A DNA stretch of 64,000 nt from Stieleria tagensis (GCF_024129865.1 NZ_JAMYFE010000086.1:1-64000); one strand, 5' to 3'. Shown: positions 26,072 through 35,571, numbered from the stretch's first letter. Notes: a model not told the origin generated them from the letters alone. Numbers and translations: made by a program.

Positions 26072-29059
26072 ATGATATACATGTTCACTGGAATTGCTTG
26101 GTTTCGTTGTTTGATCGTGATCGCGTCAATGCTGTTGATCAGGGTTTTGGCTGGCATGCCGCAGGATGGTCTGGCGCAGTCCCCAACGCGTGTCCAGTGG
26201 ACTGAATCACAGATCCACGGCACCCCCGATCCGCCCAACCCGTACACCACGACACAGGTGTTTGCGGACGTACCGCTATTCGAACCGACCGAAATGATCC
26301 GGGTCCCAAACACGGACCGCTGGTTGGTTGCGGACAACAAAGGCCAGATCGTTTCGTTTTCCAAGCAGGCCGATCGAGACATCCAAGACGCGATTGACTT
26401 GAAGGCGTTGCCGATGCCTGGACGCCAGGTTTTTGGGATGACGTTTCATCCGGATTACCCTCGCCAGCCATGGTGCTATATCAGTTATGTGGTCAGCACC
26501 GACACACCCGACGGGACGCGATTGTCACGGTTCAAAGTCATCGACACCGAACGAATGGTGCTGGATCCGGCATCAGAGCAAGTGATCATTTCCTGGATCG
26601 GTGGCGGCCACTCGGGCGGCAGCTTGCACTTCGGGGCAGACAACTACTTGTACATTTCGATCGGTGACGGCGACCGCCCTAATCCGCCAGACTTCAAAGA
26701 CACCGGACAGGACATCAGCGACTTGGCTGCGTCGGTACTACGGATCGATGTGAATCAATCGGCCGATGGACTGGCCTATCGAATTCCCGATGACAATCCC
26801 TTTGTCGATCTTCCCGGTGCGCGGGGCGAAGTCTGGGCGTTCGGATTTCGCAATCCTTGGAAGATGGCGTTTGATCCCAAGACCGACACGCTGTGGACCG
26901 GCGACGTGGGCTGGGAAATGATGGAGATGATTTATCGTGTCGACCGTGGAGCCAACTATGGGTGGAGCTTGATGGAAGGCAGTCAAGTCGTCAAAGAAAA
27001 TGGCAAACTCGGGCCCGCCCCCATCACTCCGCCGATGGCCGAACACTCCCACCTGGAAGCCCGATCGATCACCGGCGGCTACTTTTGGAATTCGCCGCGG
27101 TTGCCCGAACTGGTCGATGCCTACATCTATGGCGACTGGATCACCGGCAAGATTTGGGGGTTGAAGCATGACGGTGAAAAAGTCATTTGGAAACGAGAAC
27201 TCGCCGACACCTCGATGCGGATTATCTGCTTTGCATTGGACACCGATGGCGAAGTCCTGGTGGTCGGATTTGATGGATCGATTCACCGCCTGCAGCCCAA
27301 TGATGCCGCCGCGGCCGAAGCTGATTTCCCTCGCCGGCTAAGCGAAACGGGTTTGTTTGCATCGACCGCCGAGCAAATCGCCGCACCCGGCGTGCTACCC
27401 TACGCCATCAACGCCCATCATTGGGCCGATCACACCCAATCGCAACAATGGGTGGCGATCCCCGGCCAAGCACAAGTCGGGATTTTCGACAAACCGGACT
27501 GGCGCACCGGGCAGGTGCTAGGCCATTTTTCATTTCCTCAAGACGCGGTACTGGCAAAAACAGTTTTCTATCAACCCGATCCCAGCAAACCCCAGGACAA
27601 AGTCCGACTGGAAACCCAGGTCTTGCATCGCAATGGCGATGACTGGAACGCCTACAACTACATCTGGAATGACGATCAAACCGATGCGGTTCTACAAGAC
27701 AACGTTGCCAGCGACCGTCCAATTGAAATCTTGGATCCTGATCAGCCCGCCGGGATTCGCAAACAGATCTGGCACCACTCCAGTCGTGATGAGTGTTTGC
27801 AGTGTCACTTTTGGAACGCCGGCACGGTCCATGGATTTAAACTGAATCAACTCAATCGCGACGATCCCTTTTCCAGCGGCAACCAGTTGCAACGGTTCGC
27901 TCAATCAGGAATTTTGGAACCCGGATTGCTACAGAACAAAGCGGCCGACACCGATCCGATCGCATCGCCCTATGACGAAACGGTTTCTCTGCAGGATCGC
28001 GCACGCAGCTACCTGCACATGAATTGCGCGCACTGTCACCGATTCGGTGGTGGCGGCACCGCCGCGTTTGAACTGATCGGTTCGCTCCCGCTGGAAAAAA
28101 TGGGCGTGGTCGATGCGCTGCCCACGCAGGGAACATTTGCGTTGCCCGATGCAAGGGTGATCGCTCCCGGTGATCCCTGTCGAAGTGTGCTGTTTTATCG
28201 ACTGATCAAAAGCGGGCGCGGTCGGATGCCTCAGTTCGGTCCCTCGTTGATCGATGACCAGGGCGCGGCATTGATCCACGATTGGATCACGTCGCTCGAC
28301 CCGACCAGCGATGAACCGGCGGCTGACCAGCCCGTGGCGGATCTCCTGCAGGATGCTCGACCAGCAGATTCGCAGTGGCAACAACAGATTCAGCAACAGA
28401 TCAAATCGACTTCCGATGCGTTACGTTTAGCGCATGCCTGTGCCGATCAATCGGTGCCGTACCAGACCCGGTTGGCAGTGGCAGAGATCGCCGCGCAACA
28501 CTCCGATTCGATGATCCGTGATTTGTTCGAGCGTTTCCTACCCCCAGAGCGCCGTGTCAAACGATTGGGCAACAACGTGAACGCTGATGCCTTGCTGGCG
28601 ATGCAAGGCGACGCCCAGGCCGGCGCTGCGATCTATTTCCAATCCGCCAATGTTTCCTGCCGTCAATGCCATCGTATCGGCGACCAGGGTCAGACCGTTG
28701 GACCGGACCTAAGCAGCATCGGAGTCCAACGGACACCCGCCGAAATCTTGGCAAGTCTGTTGCAGCCATCGCAAACAATTGATGACAAGTATCGGGGCAA
28801 ATTGATTCTGACCATTGATGGTAGGATCCTGTCTGGCCTAGTGACAGCCGAAACCGATGATTCGATCAAAATCGTTGACCCGACTGGAAAGCAACACGTG
28901 GTGGCGATGGACGATGTTGAATCGATCAAGCCGATGGACAAATCAGTGATGCCAGACCGATTATTGGCCGAGTTCACCGCCCAGCAAGCAGCCGATTTAC
29001 TCGCGTTCTTGGTCACTCAACAGCGCCCGCTTGTAGACGCGACCGCGGCACCGCAGTGA
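26072..29059 (+). CDS. Sorbosone-dehydrogenase-like propeller with three CXXCH motifs
   Basis: This is an exported 995-residue protein. A hydrophobic leader (CLIVIASMLLIRVLAG) precedes a glucose/sorbosone dehydrogenase-type propeller (about residues 60-420: QVFGMTFHPDY, GGGHSGGSLHFGADNYLYISIGD, WAFGFRNPWKMAFD, ANYGWSLMEG). A middle domain has CLQCH (Cys575) and CAHCH (Cys652). A C-terminal planctomycete heme-binding domain has CRQCH (Cys863), GQTVGPDLSSIG and the end pattern AADLLAFLV. Three c-type hemes are predicted, suggesting quinone- or sugar-linked periplasmic electron transfer. The substrate is unknown. The start at 26072 or 26081 was chosen by the leader; a frame extension to 25919 would overlap the divergent gene. 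Confidence 0.86.
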   Translation: MIYMFTGIAWFRCLIVIASMLLIRVLAGMPQDGLAQSPTRVQWTESQIHGTPDPPNPYTTTQVFADVPLFEPTEMIRVPNTDRWLVADNKGQIVSFSKQADRDIQDAIDLKALPMPGRQVFGMTFHPDYPRQPWCYISYVVSTDTPDGTRLSRFKVIDTERMVLDPASEQVIISWIGGGHSGGSLHFGADNYLYISIGDGDRPNPPDFKDTGQDISDLAASVLRIDVNQSADGLAYRIPDDNPFVDLPGARGEVWAFGFRNPWKMAFDPKTDTLWTGDVGWEMMEMIYRVDRGANYGWSLMEGSQVVKENGKLGPAPITPPMAEHSHLEARSITGGYFWNSPRLPELVDAYIYGDWITGKIWGLKHDGEKVIWKRELADTSMRIICFALDTDGEVLVVGFDGSIHRLQPNDAAAAEADFPRRLSETGLFASTAEQIAAPGVLPYAINAHHWADHTQSQQWVAIPGQAQVGIFDKPDWRTGQVLGHFSFPQDAVLAKTVFYQPDPSKPQDKVRLETQVLHRNGDDWNAYNYIWNDDQTDAVLQDNVASDRPIEILDPDQPAGIRKQIWHHSSRDECLQCHFWNAGTVHGFKLNQLNRDDPFSSGNQLQRFAQSGILEPGLLQNKAADTDPIASPYDETVSLQDRARSYLHMNCAHCHRFGGGGTAAFELIGSLPLEKMGVVDALPTQGTFALPDARVIAPGDPCRSVLFYRLIKSGRGRMPQFGPSLIDDQGAALIHDWITSLDPTSDEPAADQPVADLLQDARPADSQWQQQIQQQIKSTSDALRLAHACADQSVPYQTRLAVAEIAAQHSDSMIRDLFERFLPPERRVKRLGNNVNADALLAMQGDAQAGAAIYFQSANVSCRQCHRIGDQGQTVGPDLSSIGVQRTPAEILASLLQPSQTIDDKYRGKLILTIDGRILSGLVTAETDDSIKIVDPTGKQHVVAMDDVESIKPMDKSVMPDRLLAEFTAQQAADLLAFLVTQQRPLVDATAAPQ

Positions 29060-29097
29060 CACGCCCGTGGGACGCCTTTCAGCGATGCTTAAGGTTT

Positions 29098-30972
29098 TCA
29101 CGCAAAATACTTTTGATACAGCTTTCGATTGACCGTCCCACAGCGCGACACCAAGATTGCTGCGAGGGCCGATGCTGCCAAGTCCCAAAGGATCGGATTC
29201 AGCCCCATGAATTCATAGGCCCGCAATTGGCCGATTTCCAGGTAACCCCAAATCGTCAGTGCCAGGTGCATCAGCGTGCCGCCCAACATGCCGGCGATCA
29301 TGCCACCGCCTGTTGCCGACGGCCAGTACAGCGCCAGCAACATCGGCACTAAAAAACAAGCTCCCAATCCGCCACTGGCAAACACGATCAGATCTTGTAG
29401 ATAGGTCGGTGGGTTGATCACCATCAACACCGCCAAAATTCCAATCACCACCGTCACGGTGTAGCTAAGGCGTTTCAGCGTGCGTTCGGGGGCGTTGTGA
29501 TTGAGATGCTTTTGATAGATGTCGCGGACCATCGACGATGAAACCAGCAACAAAAAACTGTCGACACTAGACATCACCGCCGCAAACGGTGCGGCAACCA
29601 ACAGACCTGCCAACCAAGGCACGCCGGCATTGGCAGTGACGGTCGTCGCCAGGTCAGGCATCGTGCGGTCGGGGTCGATTTCCATTCCCGGCATCAACAC
29701 CCGCGCGCAACAAAAGATCACGATCAACGCAAAAAAAATCACGGCGTAATAGACAGCCACCGTGACGATTGAATAACGCAGTGTTCGACTCTCTTTGAAC
29801 GCCATCAAACGAATCATGTTGGCCGGTTGCCCGGTCGCGGTGAAGGGCCAAAAAATGAAGAAGCTGAATGCCGTTCCGATTGCCAGAAAACCAATCTCAC
29901 TGGTCGCACTCGGCCCCGGGTTGGACACATAGACGCCAGCTTGTCCCGCACCATAGCGATACGGCGTGATCTCCGTCACGTCGACGGTGACTCCCTTGGC
30001 GATCTCATCCGTCATGGTCTTTTCAATTTCAAAGGCCGTTGTCAAACGCAAGATGGGCACGGGTTCACTGGCCAACTGGCCTTGCGGAACAATCGCCAAA
30101 TCCGCCAATCGAAACGCATCATCCGACTGACGCACCCAAGTTCCCTTGGGCAACAACCGGTCGGTCGATGCCGGTTGCTGCAAACGGATCACCGCGTGGC
30201 CAAATTCCGGAGGCGTCATCAAAGCCATCTTGCGGGTGGCGTTGCTCAGTCCGCCGACCTGATAGAGCGTCAGCCCAAGCATCAAGATGACCCCGACAAA
30301 CATCACCACGCCCTGCATCACATCGGTCCAAACCACGGCGCGAAACCCGCCATAAACCACGTACCCAATCACCGCGACCGAGAACACCAGCAAACACACC
30401 AAGTAGTCACCACTGGCTTGGTTGACCCAGGGGATGTCCGCGGTCATTCGCGACATCGACGCGGTCGCGATTTGGAACGCGGGCTCATCGGCCAAGAGTG
30501 TGCTCAGGATTTTGCCGCCGGCTTTGAATTGAGCCAGCAAGTAGAAGAACATGAAAAACACCAACAATCCGGTCGCCACCAAACCGACCGCAGCACTCTC
30601 AAACCGCGAGCCAAAAATCTCGGGGATCGTGACCGCCTGGCTTTTGCGGGCAACCTGATTCAGTCGTTTGCCGATCAATCCCATCGACAACAATGGCAAC
30701 ACCATGAACCCGGCGATCCAAAATGCCAGCGTCCAACCATGGGTGTAGATCAATGCCGGGAAACCCATGAAGGTGCCGCCGGAGGCATTGGTTGCGGCAA
30801 AGGTCAGCGCGAACGCCCAGACCCCTAAACCGCGACTGCCCAGAAAGTACTCGCCGACAAATTCTTTGCCCTTGGAAACGCGTCCCGACAACACAGCCAA
30901 CAAGAAAACCGCAGCGGTGTAGATCAAAAATGTCAGCAGGGCGGCGTTGGATCGTTCAGCCAGCAGATGCAT
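29098..30972 (-). CDS. Sodium:solute symporter (PanF-like) with extracytoplasmic insert
   Basis: This 624-residue SSS-family transporter has about 13 hydrophobic segments. Typical motifs are FVGEYFLGSRGLGVWAFALT, NASGGTFMGFPALIY, VVYGGFRAVVWTDVMQGVVM, FFIFWPFTATGQP and AAPFAAVMSSVDSFLL. The DxxQG-type and SSxDS-type sodium motifs are intact. PanF (pantothenate) is the closest style. It is longer because of a soluble insert at about residues 252-358. The start ATG at 30972 lies inside the end of the upstream YhdT-like gene (17-bp overlap), and E. coli pairs yhdT with panF in the same way. The substrate is unproven. Confidence 0.85.
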   Translation of the reverse strand: MHLLAERSNAALLTFLIYTAAVFLLAVLSGRVSKGKEFVGEYFLGSRGLGVWAFALTFAATNASGGTFMGFPALIYTHGWTLAFWIAGFMVLPLLSMGLIGKRLNQVARKSQAVTIPEIFGSRFESAAVGLVATGLLVFFMFFYLLAQFKAGGKILSTLLADEPAFQIATASMSRMTADIPWVNQASGDYLVCLLVFSVAVIGYVVYGGFRAVVWTDVMQGVVMFVGVILMLGLTLYQVGGLSNATRKMALMTPPEFGHAVIRLQQPASTDRLLPKGTWVRQSDDAFRLADLAIVPQGQLASEPVPILRLTTAFEIEKTMTDEIAKGVTVDVTEITPYRYGAGQAGVYVSNPGPSATSEIGFLAIGTAFSFFIFWPFTATGQPANMIRLMAFKESRTLRYSIVTVAVYYAVIFFALIVIFCCARVLMPGMEIDPDRTMPDLATTVTANAGVPWLAGLLVAAPFAAVMSSVDSFLLLVSSSMVRDIYQKHLNHNAPERTLKRLSYTVTVVIGILAVLMVINPPTYLQDLIVFASGGLGACFLVPMLLALYWPSATGGGMIAGMLGGTLMHLALTIWGYLEIGQLRAYEFMGLNPILWDLAASALAAILVSRCGTVNRKLYQKYFA

Positions 30973-31321
30973 CAGATTCCTCGTCGGGTTCTGCGCCGTT
31001 TTCTGCGGCCACGTGTTCGCCCAATGGATCATCGATCATGCGAAACAAGACGAACCAAATCGTTGCGACGGTCGCCACCAACCAGGGCAAAAACACTCCC
31101 CACAGCGCCCATGCCGGCATGCCCCACACCAACGGAGTGACCTGTCCAGGCGGCGTGTAACCGATTGACCAACAACAGCCAACCACCCAGACCAACAGCA
31201 CCGTCCACAGCGCCGCCATCCAGACCATTTCATGACGACAATGGTCCAACAATGATTTTGACGATCCGCCGACCGGCGGATCGGGTTCGTTTGGCGTCGC
31301 CGTGCCATCAACAACGTTCAA
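30956..31321 (-). CDS. Small two-TM membrane protein, YhdT/DUF997-like
   Basis: This protein of at most 121 residues has two hydrophobic segments (WMAALWTVLLVWVVGCCW and ALWGVFLPWLVATVATIWFVLF) followed by MIDDPLGE, resembling the short YhdT protein that ends in a similar YRDIPLED. It sits directly before and overlaps the PanF-like symporter, the context expected for a YhdT partner subunit. No ATG opens the frame. TTG at 31321 is assumed, and the true start may lie a little downstream. Confidence 0.65.
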   Translation of the reverse strand: MNVVDGTATPNEPDPPVGGSSKSLLDHCRHEMVWMAALWTVLLVWVVGCCWSIGYTPPGQVTPLVWGMPAWALWGVFLPWLVATVATIWFVLFRMIDDPLGEHVAAENGAEPDEESDASAG

Positions 31322-31367
31322 TGAATTCTCCTGGGCGTTTCAGTGATTTCAATCGGACAATCCATTC

Positions 31368-32435
31368 TCAATCCCAGGTGCGATCGAGCAGACGAATAAA
31401 GTTGCCGTGGCTGATCCCCTGAAGATCATCGTCGCTGTAACCGCGGCGCCGCAGAATGGCGATGAATTGATTCAGATCAGCGATGGTGTCGAGATCCGCA
31501 GGGGTCTGTTCCGTTCCATAGCCACCATCGAGATCCGTTCCAATGCCAACGTGCTGGGTCGTTCCCAGCAGTTGGCAAACATGATCGACATGGTTGGCAA
31601 GTGCCGCCAAATCCGCTCCCGGTCGATTGTCATGGCTGGTTTGACCACGCATCCAGTTGGGTACCCCCATCCAAATGTCAAACGCGATGCCGATCACGGC
31701 ATCCCGCTCAGCGAGCGCCTGGATCTGCTGATCGCTCAACTGCCGTGGATCGTCGACCAGAGCACGACAATTATGGTGACTGGCCCAGACCGTCCCCTGA
31801 AAACAATCCAACGCGTCCCAAAACGTTTCTTCGCACAGATGGGTGACATCCAAAATGATTCCCAGCTGATCCATTTGCCGAATCAGTTCGCGACCTTGGA
31901 TCGACAAGGGGCCGGATTGGTCGTGTCCCAACGCGTAGCGACCAACGCCGTAGTGCGCCGGCCCAATCGCACGCAGTCCCTGTTCATAGGCCGCCGGTAA
32001 ATCATCTAACGTCCGAATCGAATCGGCACCTTCCAGACTAAGGACGTAGCCGATCGGAGTGTTGACCGGATCATCCGCCCACGCCGCCAAATGGGATCGT
32101 AAGTCACTGCGATTTCGAATCGACAGCAATTGCCCATCGGTTTCCATTGCGCGATACCAGGCCAGTTGGCCCTGAGTCATCGCCCATGCCTGTTCGGGAC
32201 TATTCCAGCCGCCGCCTGCTGCCGCGGGTTTCATGCATCCGGCCAGTTGTGTGGCAACACAGATACCGACACCGGCAGCCCGAAGTTCAGGAAAGCAGAC
32301 GGTGCCGTGGCCGCGGCCACCCAAATCGTTCAAACCACGTTCGTTGCTGCGGATGTCAGCGATCGACATCCTCAGATCACGATTGTAGGTCAGCGCGTTT
32401 AGGCTGAGGTCCAGGTGGGCATCAAAGATCAGCAT
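31368..32435 (-). CDS. Membrane dipeptidase (peptidase M19)
   Basis: This 355-residue zinc amidohydrolase-fold dipeptidase cleaves dipeptides, including those with a C-terminal D-residue. Metal ligands appear in order: FDAHLDL at the N-terminus, LSLEGADS, ILDVTHL and WASHHNCRAL. The family ending VGIGTDLDGGYG ... ISHGNFIRLL is also present. No signal peptide is evident, so it is probably cytoplasmic. It lies 27 bp after the Gfo/Idh gene and 46 bp before the YhdT-like gene, in a four-gene leftward operon. Confidence 0.92.
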   Translation of the reverse strand: MLIFDAHLDLSLNALTYNRDLRMSIADIRSNERGLNDLGGRGHGTVCFPELRAAGVGICVATQLAGCMKPAAAGGGWNSPEQAWAMTQGQLAWYRAMETDGQLLSIRNRSDLRSHLAAWADDPVNTPIGYVLSLEGADSIRTLDDLPAAYEQGLRAIGPAHYGVGRYALGHDQSGPLSIQGRELIRQMDQLGIILDVTHLCEETFWDALDCFQGTVWASHHNCRALVDDPRQLSDQQIQALAERDAVIGIAFDIWMGVPNWMRGQTSHDNRPGADLAALANHVDHVCQLLGTTQHVGIGTDLDGGYGTEQTPADLDTIADLNQFIAILRRRGYSDDDLQGISHGNFIRLLDRTWD

Positions 32436-32462
32436 GTGATGGTCTTCCTAACCGAGGCGGCC

Positions 32463-33815
32463 CTAGAGCGACCAACCGGATCGAGGTTCCCGGCGAATAA
32501 ACGGATCGGCGGTGGGACAATCGATACAGCGCATGCCCGCGGCATCCCAACGAATTTTTTCCCCGACGCGAAACGCGACGTTGCCCAAATGATTGGCTTC
32601 GGTCAACGGACCTGCATAGGAAAACGGGCTGGCGGTTTTGCCTTGACCTTGGCACGTCAAAACCCACTGCTCGTGCTGGCCAGGCGAATCGGGGACAAAG
32701 GGTTTGGGGGCTTCAAAATCGGCGAACTGTTGCTCGGGCAACAGCAGGTTCTTGTTGTAGTCCGACAACAACATGCCTTTGCTGCCGACAAACAGCACGC
32801 CGCTGGGCCACTGCGGAATCTGCCCACTGCTCCACGCCAGGGGCTTTTCCGTACCCTGGTACCAAGTCAGTTGCAGCGCGGGCCGATCCCCGCGTGCCCC
32901 GTATTCATAAACCGCTTTCATGGACGCCGGAGCGATCTCGGGATGCGGCGGCGGACCAAATGCCTGCACACTCTGCGGCGCGTCCAGATTCAGCGCCCAA
33001 TAGGGCAGATCATTCCAATGGCTGCCCAGATCAGACATCGTGCCGTTGCCAAAATCCCACCAGCGGTACCAGTTGGGGCCGGGAAAGTAGACTTCGTGAT
33101 AGGGTCGCGCTGGCGCCGGCCCCAGCCACAGATCCCAATCGATGTGCTTTGGGGGTGTCATCGATTCAGTTGGTCGATGATCAACAAACAATCGATCCTT
33201 GTGCTGTTCCGCTTCGGCTTTGGTTTGCAAACCCCAAGCTCGCGAGACCCAGACATGGGCTTCGCTGACATCGCCGATTGCACCGGACTGAATCAGTTCC
33301 ACGACGCGGTGGTAGTTGTCACCGGCATGAATCTGAGTGCCCATCTGTGTGACGACCCCGGCGTCCGCTGCGGCCTGAGTGATTCGCCGGGTTTCATCAA
33401 TGTTGTAAGCAAGCGGTTTTTCACAGTAGACGTGTTTGCCCAGTTTCAGTGCGGGCATCGTTGCAAACGCATGCGTGTGTTCGGTGGTGCTGACCACGAC
33501 CGCATCGATCTGTTGTCCGACGGCGTCGTACAGCCGGCGATAGTCTTGAAAGGTTTGGGCGCCCGGATATTGCTCGGCGGCATGATCGGCAAAACGGGTG
33601 TCGACGTCACAGACCGCGACGACATCCACGCCACCGGTGTTTGCGATCGTTTGCAAATTCCTTCCACCGCGACCACCAACACCAATGAACGCGACCTTCA
33701 TTCGGTCGGTGGCAGCTGAATAGACCTGCCGCGGGATCGAAAGCGAGGCGGCGGCAGTTGCCGCAGCGCCCGCGGCGATGAATTGACGGCGATCCAGATT
33801 TCCAAAACGATTCAT
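32463..33815 (-). CDS. Gfo/Idh/MocA-family oxidoreductase with Tat-type leader
   Basis: This 450-residue NAD(P)-dependent sugar oxidoreductase homologue has a leader ([21 protein letters not shown]) indicating Tat export, common in planctomycete members. The Rossmann motif [13 protein letters not shown] follows, then the family signature [14 protein letters not shown]. The second half has the [14 protein letters not shown] and [12 protein letters not shown] blocks of the planctomycete subgroup. The substrate is unknown. It is first gene of the operon continuing into M19 dipeptidase and the PanF-like transporter. Confidence 0.9.
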   Translation of the reverse strand: MNRFGNLDRRQFIAAGAAATAAASLSIPRQVYSAATDRMKVAFIGVGGRGGRNLQTIANTGGVDVVAVCDVDTRFADHAAEQYPGAQTFQDYRRLYDAVGQQIDAVVVSTTEHTHAFATMPALKLGKHVYCEKPLAYNIDETRRITQAAADAGVVTQMGTQIHAGDNYHRVVELIQSGAIGDVSEAHVWVSRAWGLQTKAEAEQHKDRLFVDHRPTESMTPPKHIDWDLWLGPAPARPYHEVYFPGPNWYRWWDFGNGTMSDLGSHWNDLPYWALNLDAPQSVQAFGPPPHPEIAPASMKAVYEYGARGDRPALQLTWYQGTEKPLAWSSGQIPQWPSGVLFVGSKGMLLSDYNKNLLLPEQQFADFEAPKPFVPDSPGQHEQWVLTCQGQGKTASPFSYAGPLTEANHLGNVAFRVGEKIRWDAAGMRCIDCPTADPFIRREPRSGWSL

Positions 33816-33935
33816 CAGGCGGGCTCGCGGAGAGGTAAGGGGGCGGGTGCGGGGTGATAGGCTACCATATCAATCGCCGCCGGACCGTTGCGGACGCAGC
33901 AAACTTTCCGGTCTCGAACAGGCTAGCTACAATCG

Positions 33936-34057
33936 TTGAAGTTGCGATATTGCGTCAGGCATTGGTTTTGGTAACCCGACGCGTCAGCGAGGGATCCCGG
34001 CAACAACCTAAATCCCTCGCTCACGCTTCGGGTTACCATAAAAGCGCTGGCTTCAAA
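33936..34057. repeat. Dispersed intergenic palindrome, copy C
   Basis: The core spans 33970-34037: GGTAACCCGACGCGTC and AGCGAGGGAT, loop CCCGGCAACAACCTAA, then ATCCCTCGCTCACGCT and TCGGGTTACC. The outer flanks are TTGAAGTTGCG (33936-33946) and AAGCGCTGGCTTCAAA (34042-34057). The left arm is the GACGCGTCAG form and the right arm the GAAGCGTGAG form. It lies in the 329-bp gap between the Gfo/Idh and MoaD-like genes, which otherwise shows nothing recognisable. Confidence 0.92.
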
Positions 34058-34144
34058 GTGACATTCGTGGGTCCGGCCCACGCTAAAAACGTGACAAGAC
34101 GGTATCGGTCAATTGCTCGCACAACGATTTCTGGAAGAACTTTG

Positions 34145-34414
34145 ATGGTGACCGTTGAATTTACATCTCAGTTGGCACAGCATGTCGACTGTCCGACGGA
34201 AACTTTGGAGGCGGCAACGATTCGCGAATTGTTTGACGTGGTTTTTAAACGCAATCCTCAAGCCCGTGGCTATATTCTGGATGACCAAGATTGCATTCGC
34301 AAACATGTGGCAGTCTTCATTGATGGTCAGTTGTTACATCAACGTGAGAATCTGGACACGCCGTTGGGCCCCAACAGCCAAGTCTATGTGATGCAAGCGC
34401 TCTCGGGCGGGTAA
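34145..34414 (+). CDS. MoaD/ThiS-family ubiquitin-like protein
   Basis: This 89-residue beta-grasp protein ends in the diglycine (VMQALSGG) that is adenylated or thiocarboxylated in sulfur carriers. VTVEFTSQLAQHV and the later SQVYVMQALSGG give the beta-grasp edges. The start is ATG at 34145. The frame stays open upstream to 33854, but that stretch is only repeat copy C read as protein (LVTRRVSEGSR). No MoaE, ThiF or ThiG gene is near. It is followed after 38 bp by a BNR-propeller gene, so the two are probably one operon. Confidence 0.82.
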   Translation: MVTVEFTSQLAQHVDCPTETLEAATIRELFDVVFKRNPQARGYILDDQDCIRKHVAVFIDGQLLHQRENLDTPLGPNSQVYVMQALSGG

Positions 34415-34452
34415 TACAGCAAACGAACTCTTTTGGTGGATGGATCTGTTTC

Positions 34453-35571
34453 ATGTCAGAAACCTTGCACTTGGGAACTCGGAAAGGACTGTTCACGTTG
34501 CGGCGTGGGCGATCGGGTTGGACGATTGACCGTGTCGATTTCTTGGGACACACCGTGACGATGCTGTTGCACGATCCGCGTAGCGATGTGCTGTATGCGT
34601 CGTTAACGCTTGGCCACTTCGGCAGCAAACTGCACCGCAGCGACGATGGCGGCAACCATTGGGAAGAAGTCGCCGTACCGGTTTATCCCAGCGGCGCGGT
34701 GATCGCAATGCCGTCCTTTGACCCCAACGTCCCGCCGTCCACCAAGCCCGCGAGTTTGTCCGAGGTTTGGGCATTGGAAACCGCCGGCCATGACCGCCCC
34801 AACGGTCTGTGGGCGGGAACGATCCCAGGCGGCCTGTTCTATTCACCCGACAACGGTGAAACCTGGGAATTGAACGAATCACTTTGGCAACGTGACGAAC
34901 GAATGCAATGGTTCGGCGGTGGCAAAGATGAACCCGGCATCCATTCGATCTGTGTCGACCCCCGTGATAGCCGGCACGTCACCCTGGGCGTTTCCTGCGG
35001 TGGGATTTGGGAAACCAAAGATGCCGGCGAGTCGTGGAGTTTGATTGGCAAAGGACTGCGGGCGGAATTCATGCCGCCGGACGAGCAATTCAAACAAGAA
35101 ATTCAAGACGCACACCGACTCGCGTGCTGTCGATCCAATCCAGACGTGATGTGGGTTCAACATCACAACGGCATTTTCTTATCCACCGATGGATCAAACC
35201 ATTATCGCGAAATCGAATCAGCCGGCCCATCGACGTTCGGGTTCGCCGTCTGTACCGACCCCAACGACGATCAAACGGCTTGGTTTGTGCCGGCGGTGAA
35301 AGATGAATGCCGGGTGCCCTGCGACGCGCAATTGGTGGTGACGCGAACCGACGACCAAGGCGCCAGTTTCCAAACCCTGCGCAGCGGGTTGCCCCAAGAA
35401 CATTGTTACGACATCGTTTTTCGTCACGGCTTGGACGTTGATGCATCCGGTCAATCGTTGGCGATGGGGTCGTCGACCGGCGGGCTATGGACCAGCGACA
35501 ACCGCGGCGATCAGTGGGATCTGGTCAACGGCAATCTGCCACAAATCTACGTGGTCCGATTCGGCGGCTAG
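34453..35571 (+). CDS. BNR/WD40-like beta-propeller protein
   Basis: This 372-residue protein lacks a signal peptide and starts SETLHLGTRKGLFTLRR. Asp-box (BNR) motifs recur: LHRSDDGGNHWEEV, FYSPDNGETWELN, WETKDAGESWSLIGKG, FLSTDGSNHYRE, VTRTDDQGASFQTL and WTSDNRGDQWDLV. This is the sialidase/photosystem-II-assembly-like propeller fold without glycosidase catalytic residues that I can identify. Its cytoplasmic location and coupling to a MoaD-like protein suggest a role other than glycan hydrolysis. Confidence 0.82.
   Translation: MSETLHLGTRKGLFTLRRGRSGWTIDRVDFLGHTVTMLLHDPRSDVLYASLTLGHFGSKLHRSDDGGNHWEEVAVPVYPSGAVIAMPSFDPNVPPSTKPASLSEVWALETAGHDRPNGLWAGTIPGGLFYSPDNGETWELNESLWQRDERMQWFGGGKDEPGIHSICVDPRDSRHVTLGVSCGGIWETKDAGESWSLIGKGLRAEFMPPDEQFKQEIQDAHRLACCRSNPDVMWVQHHNGIFLSTDGSNHYREIESAGPSTFGFAVCTDPNDDQTAWFVPAVKDECRVPCDAQLVVTRTDDQGASFQTLRSGLPQEHCYDIVFRHGLDVDASGQSLAMGSSTGGLWTSDNRGDQWDLVNGNLPQIYVVRFGG

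Noticed and set aside
29827-30828. A 333-codon open frame antisense to the sodium symporter
   Set aside because: His/Gln/Arg-rich antisense shadow typical of GC-rich genes. The opposite strand has an intact SSS transporter.
32415-33719. A 434-codon open frame antisense to the Gfo/Idh gene
   Set aside because: Shadow frame over a well-supported oxidoreductase; no family motif and no independent start signal.
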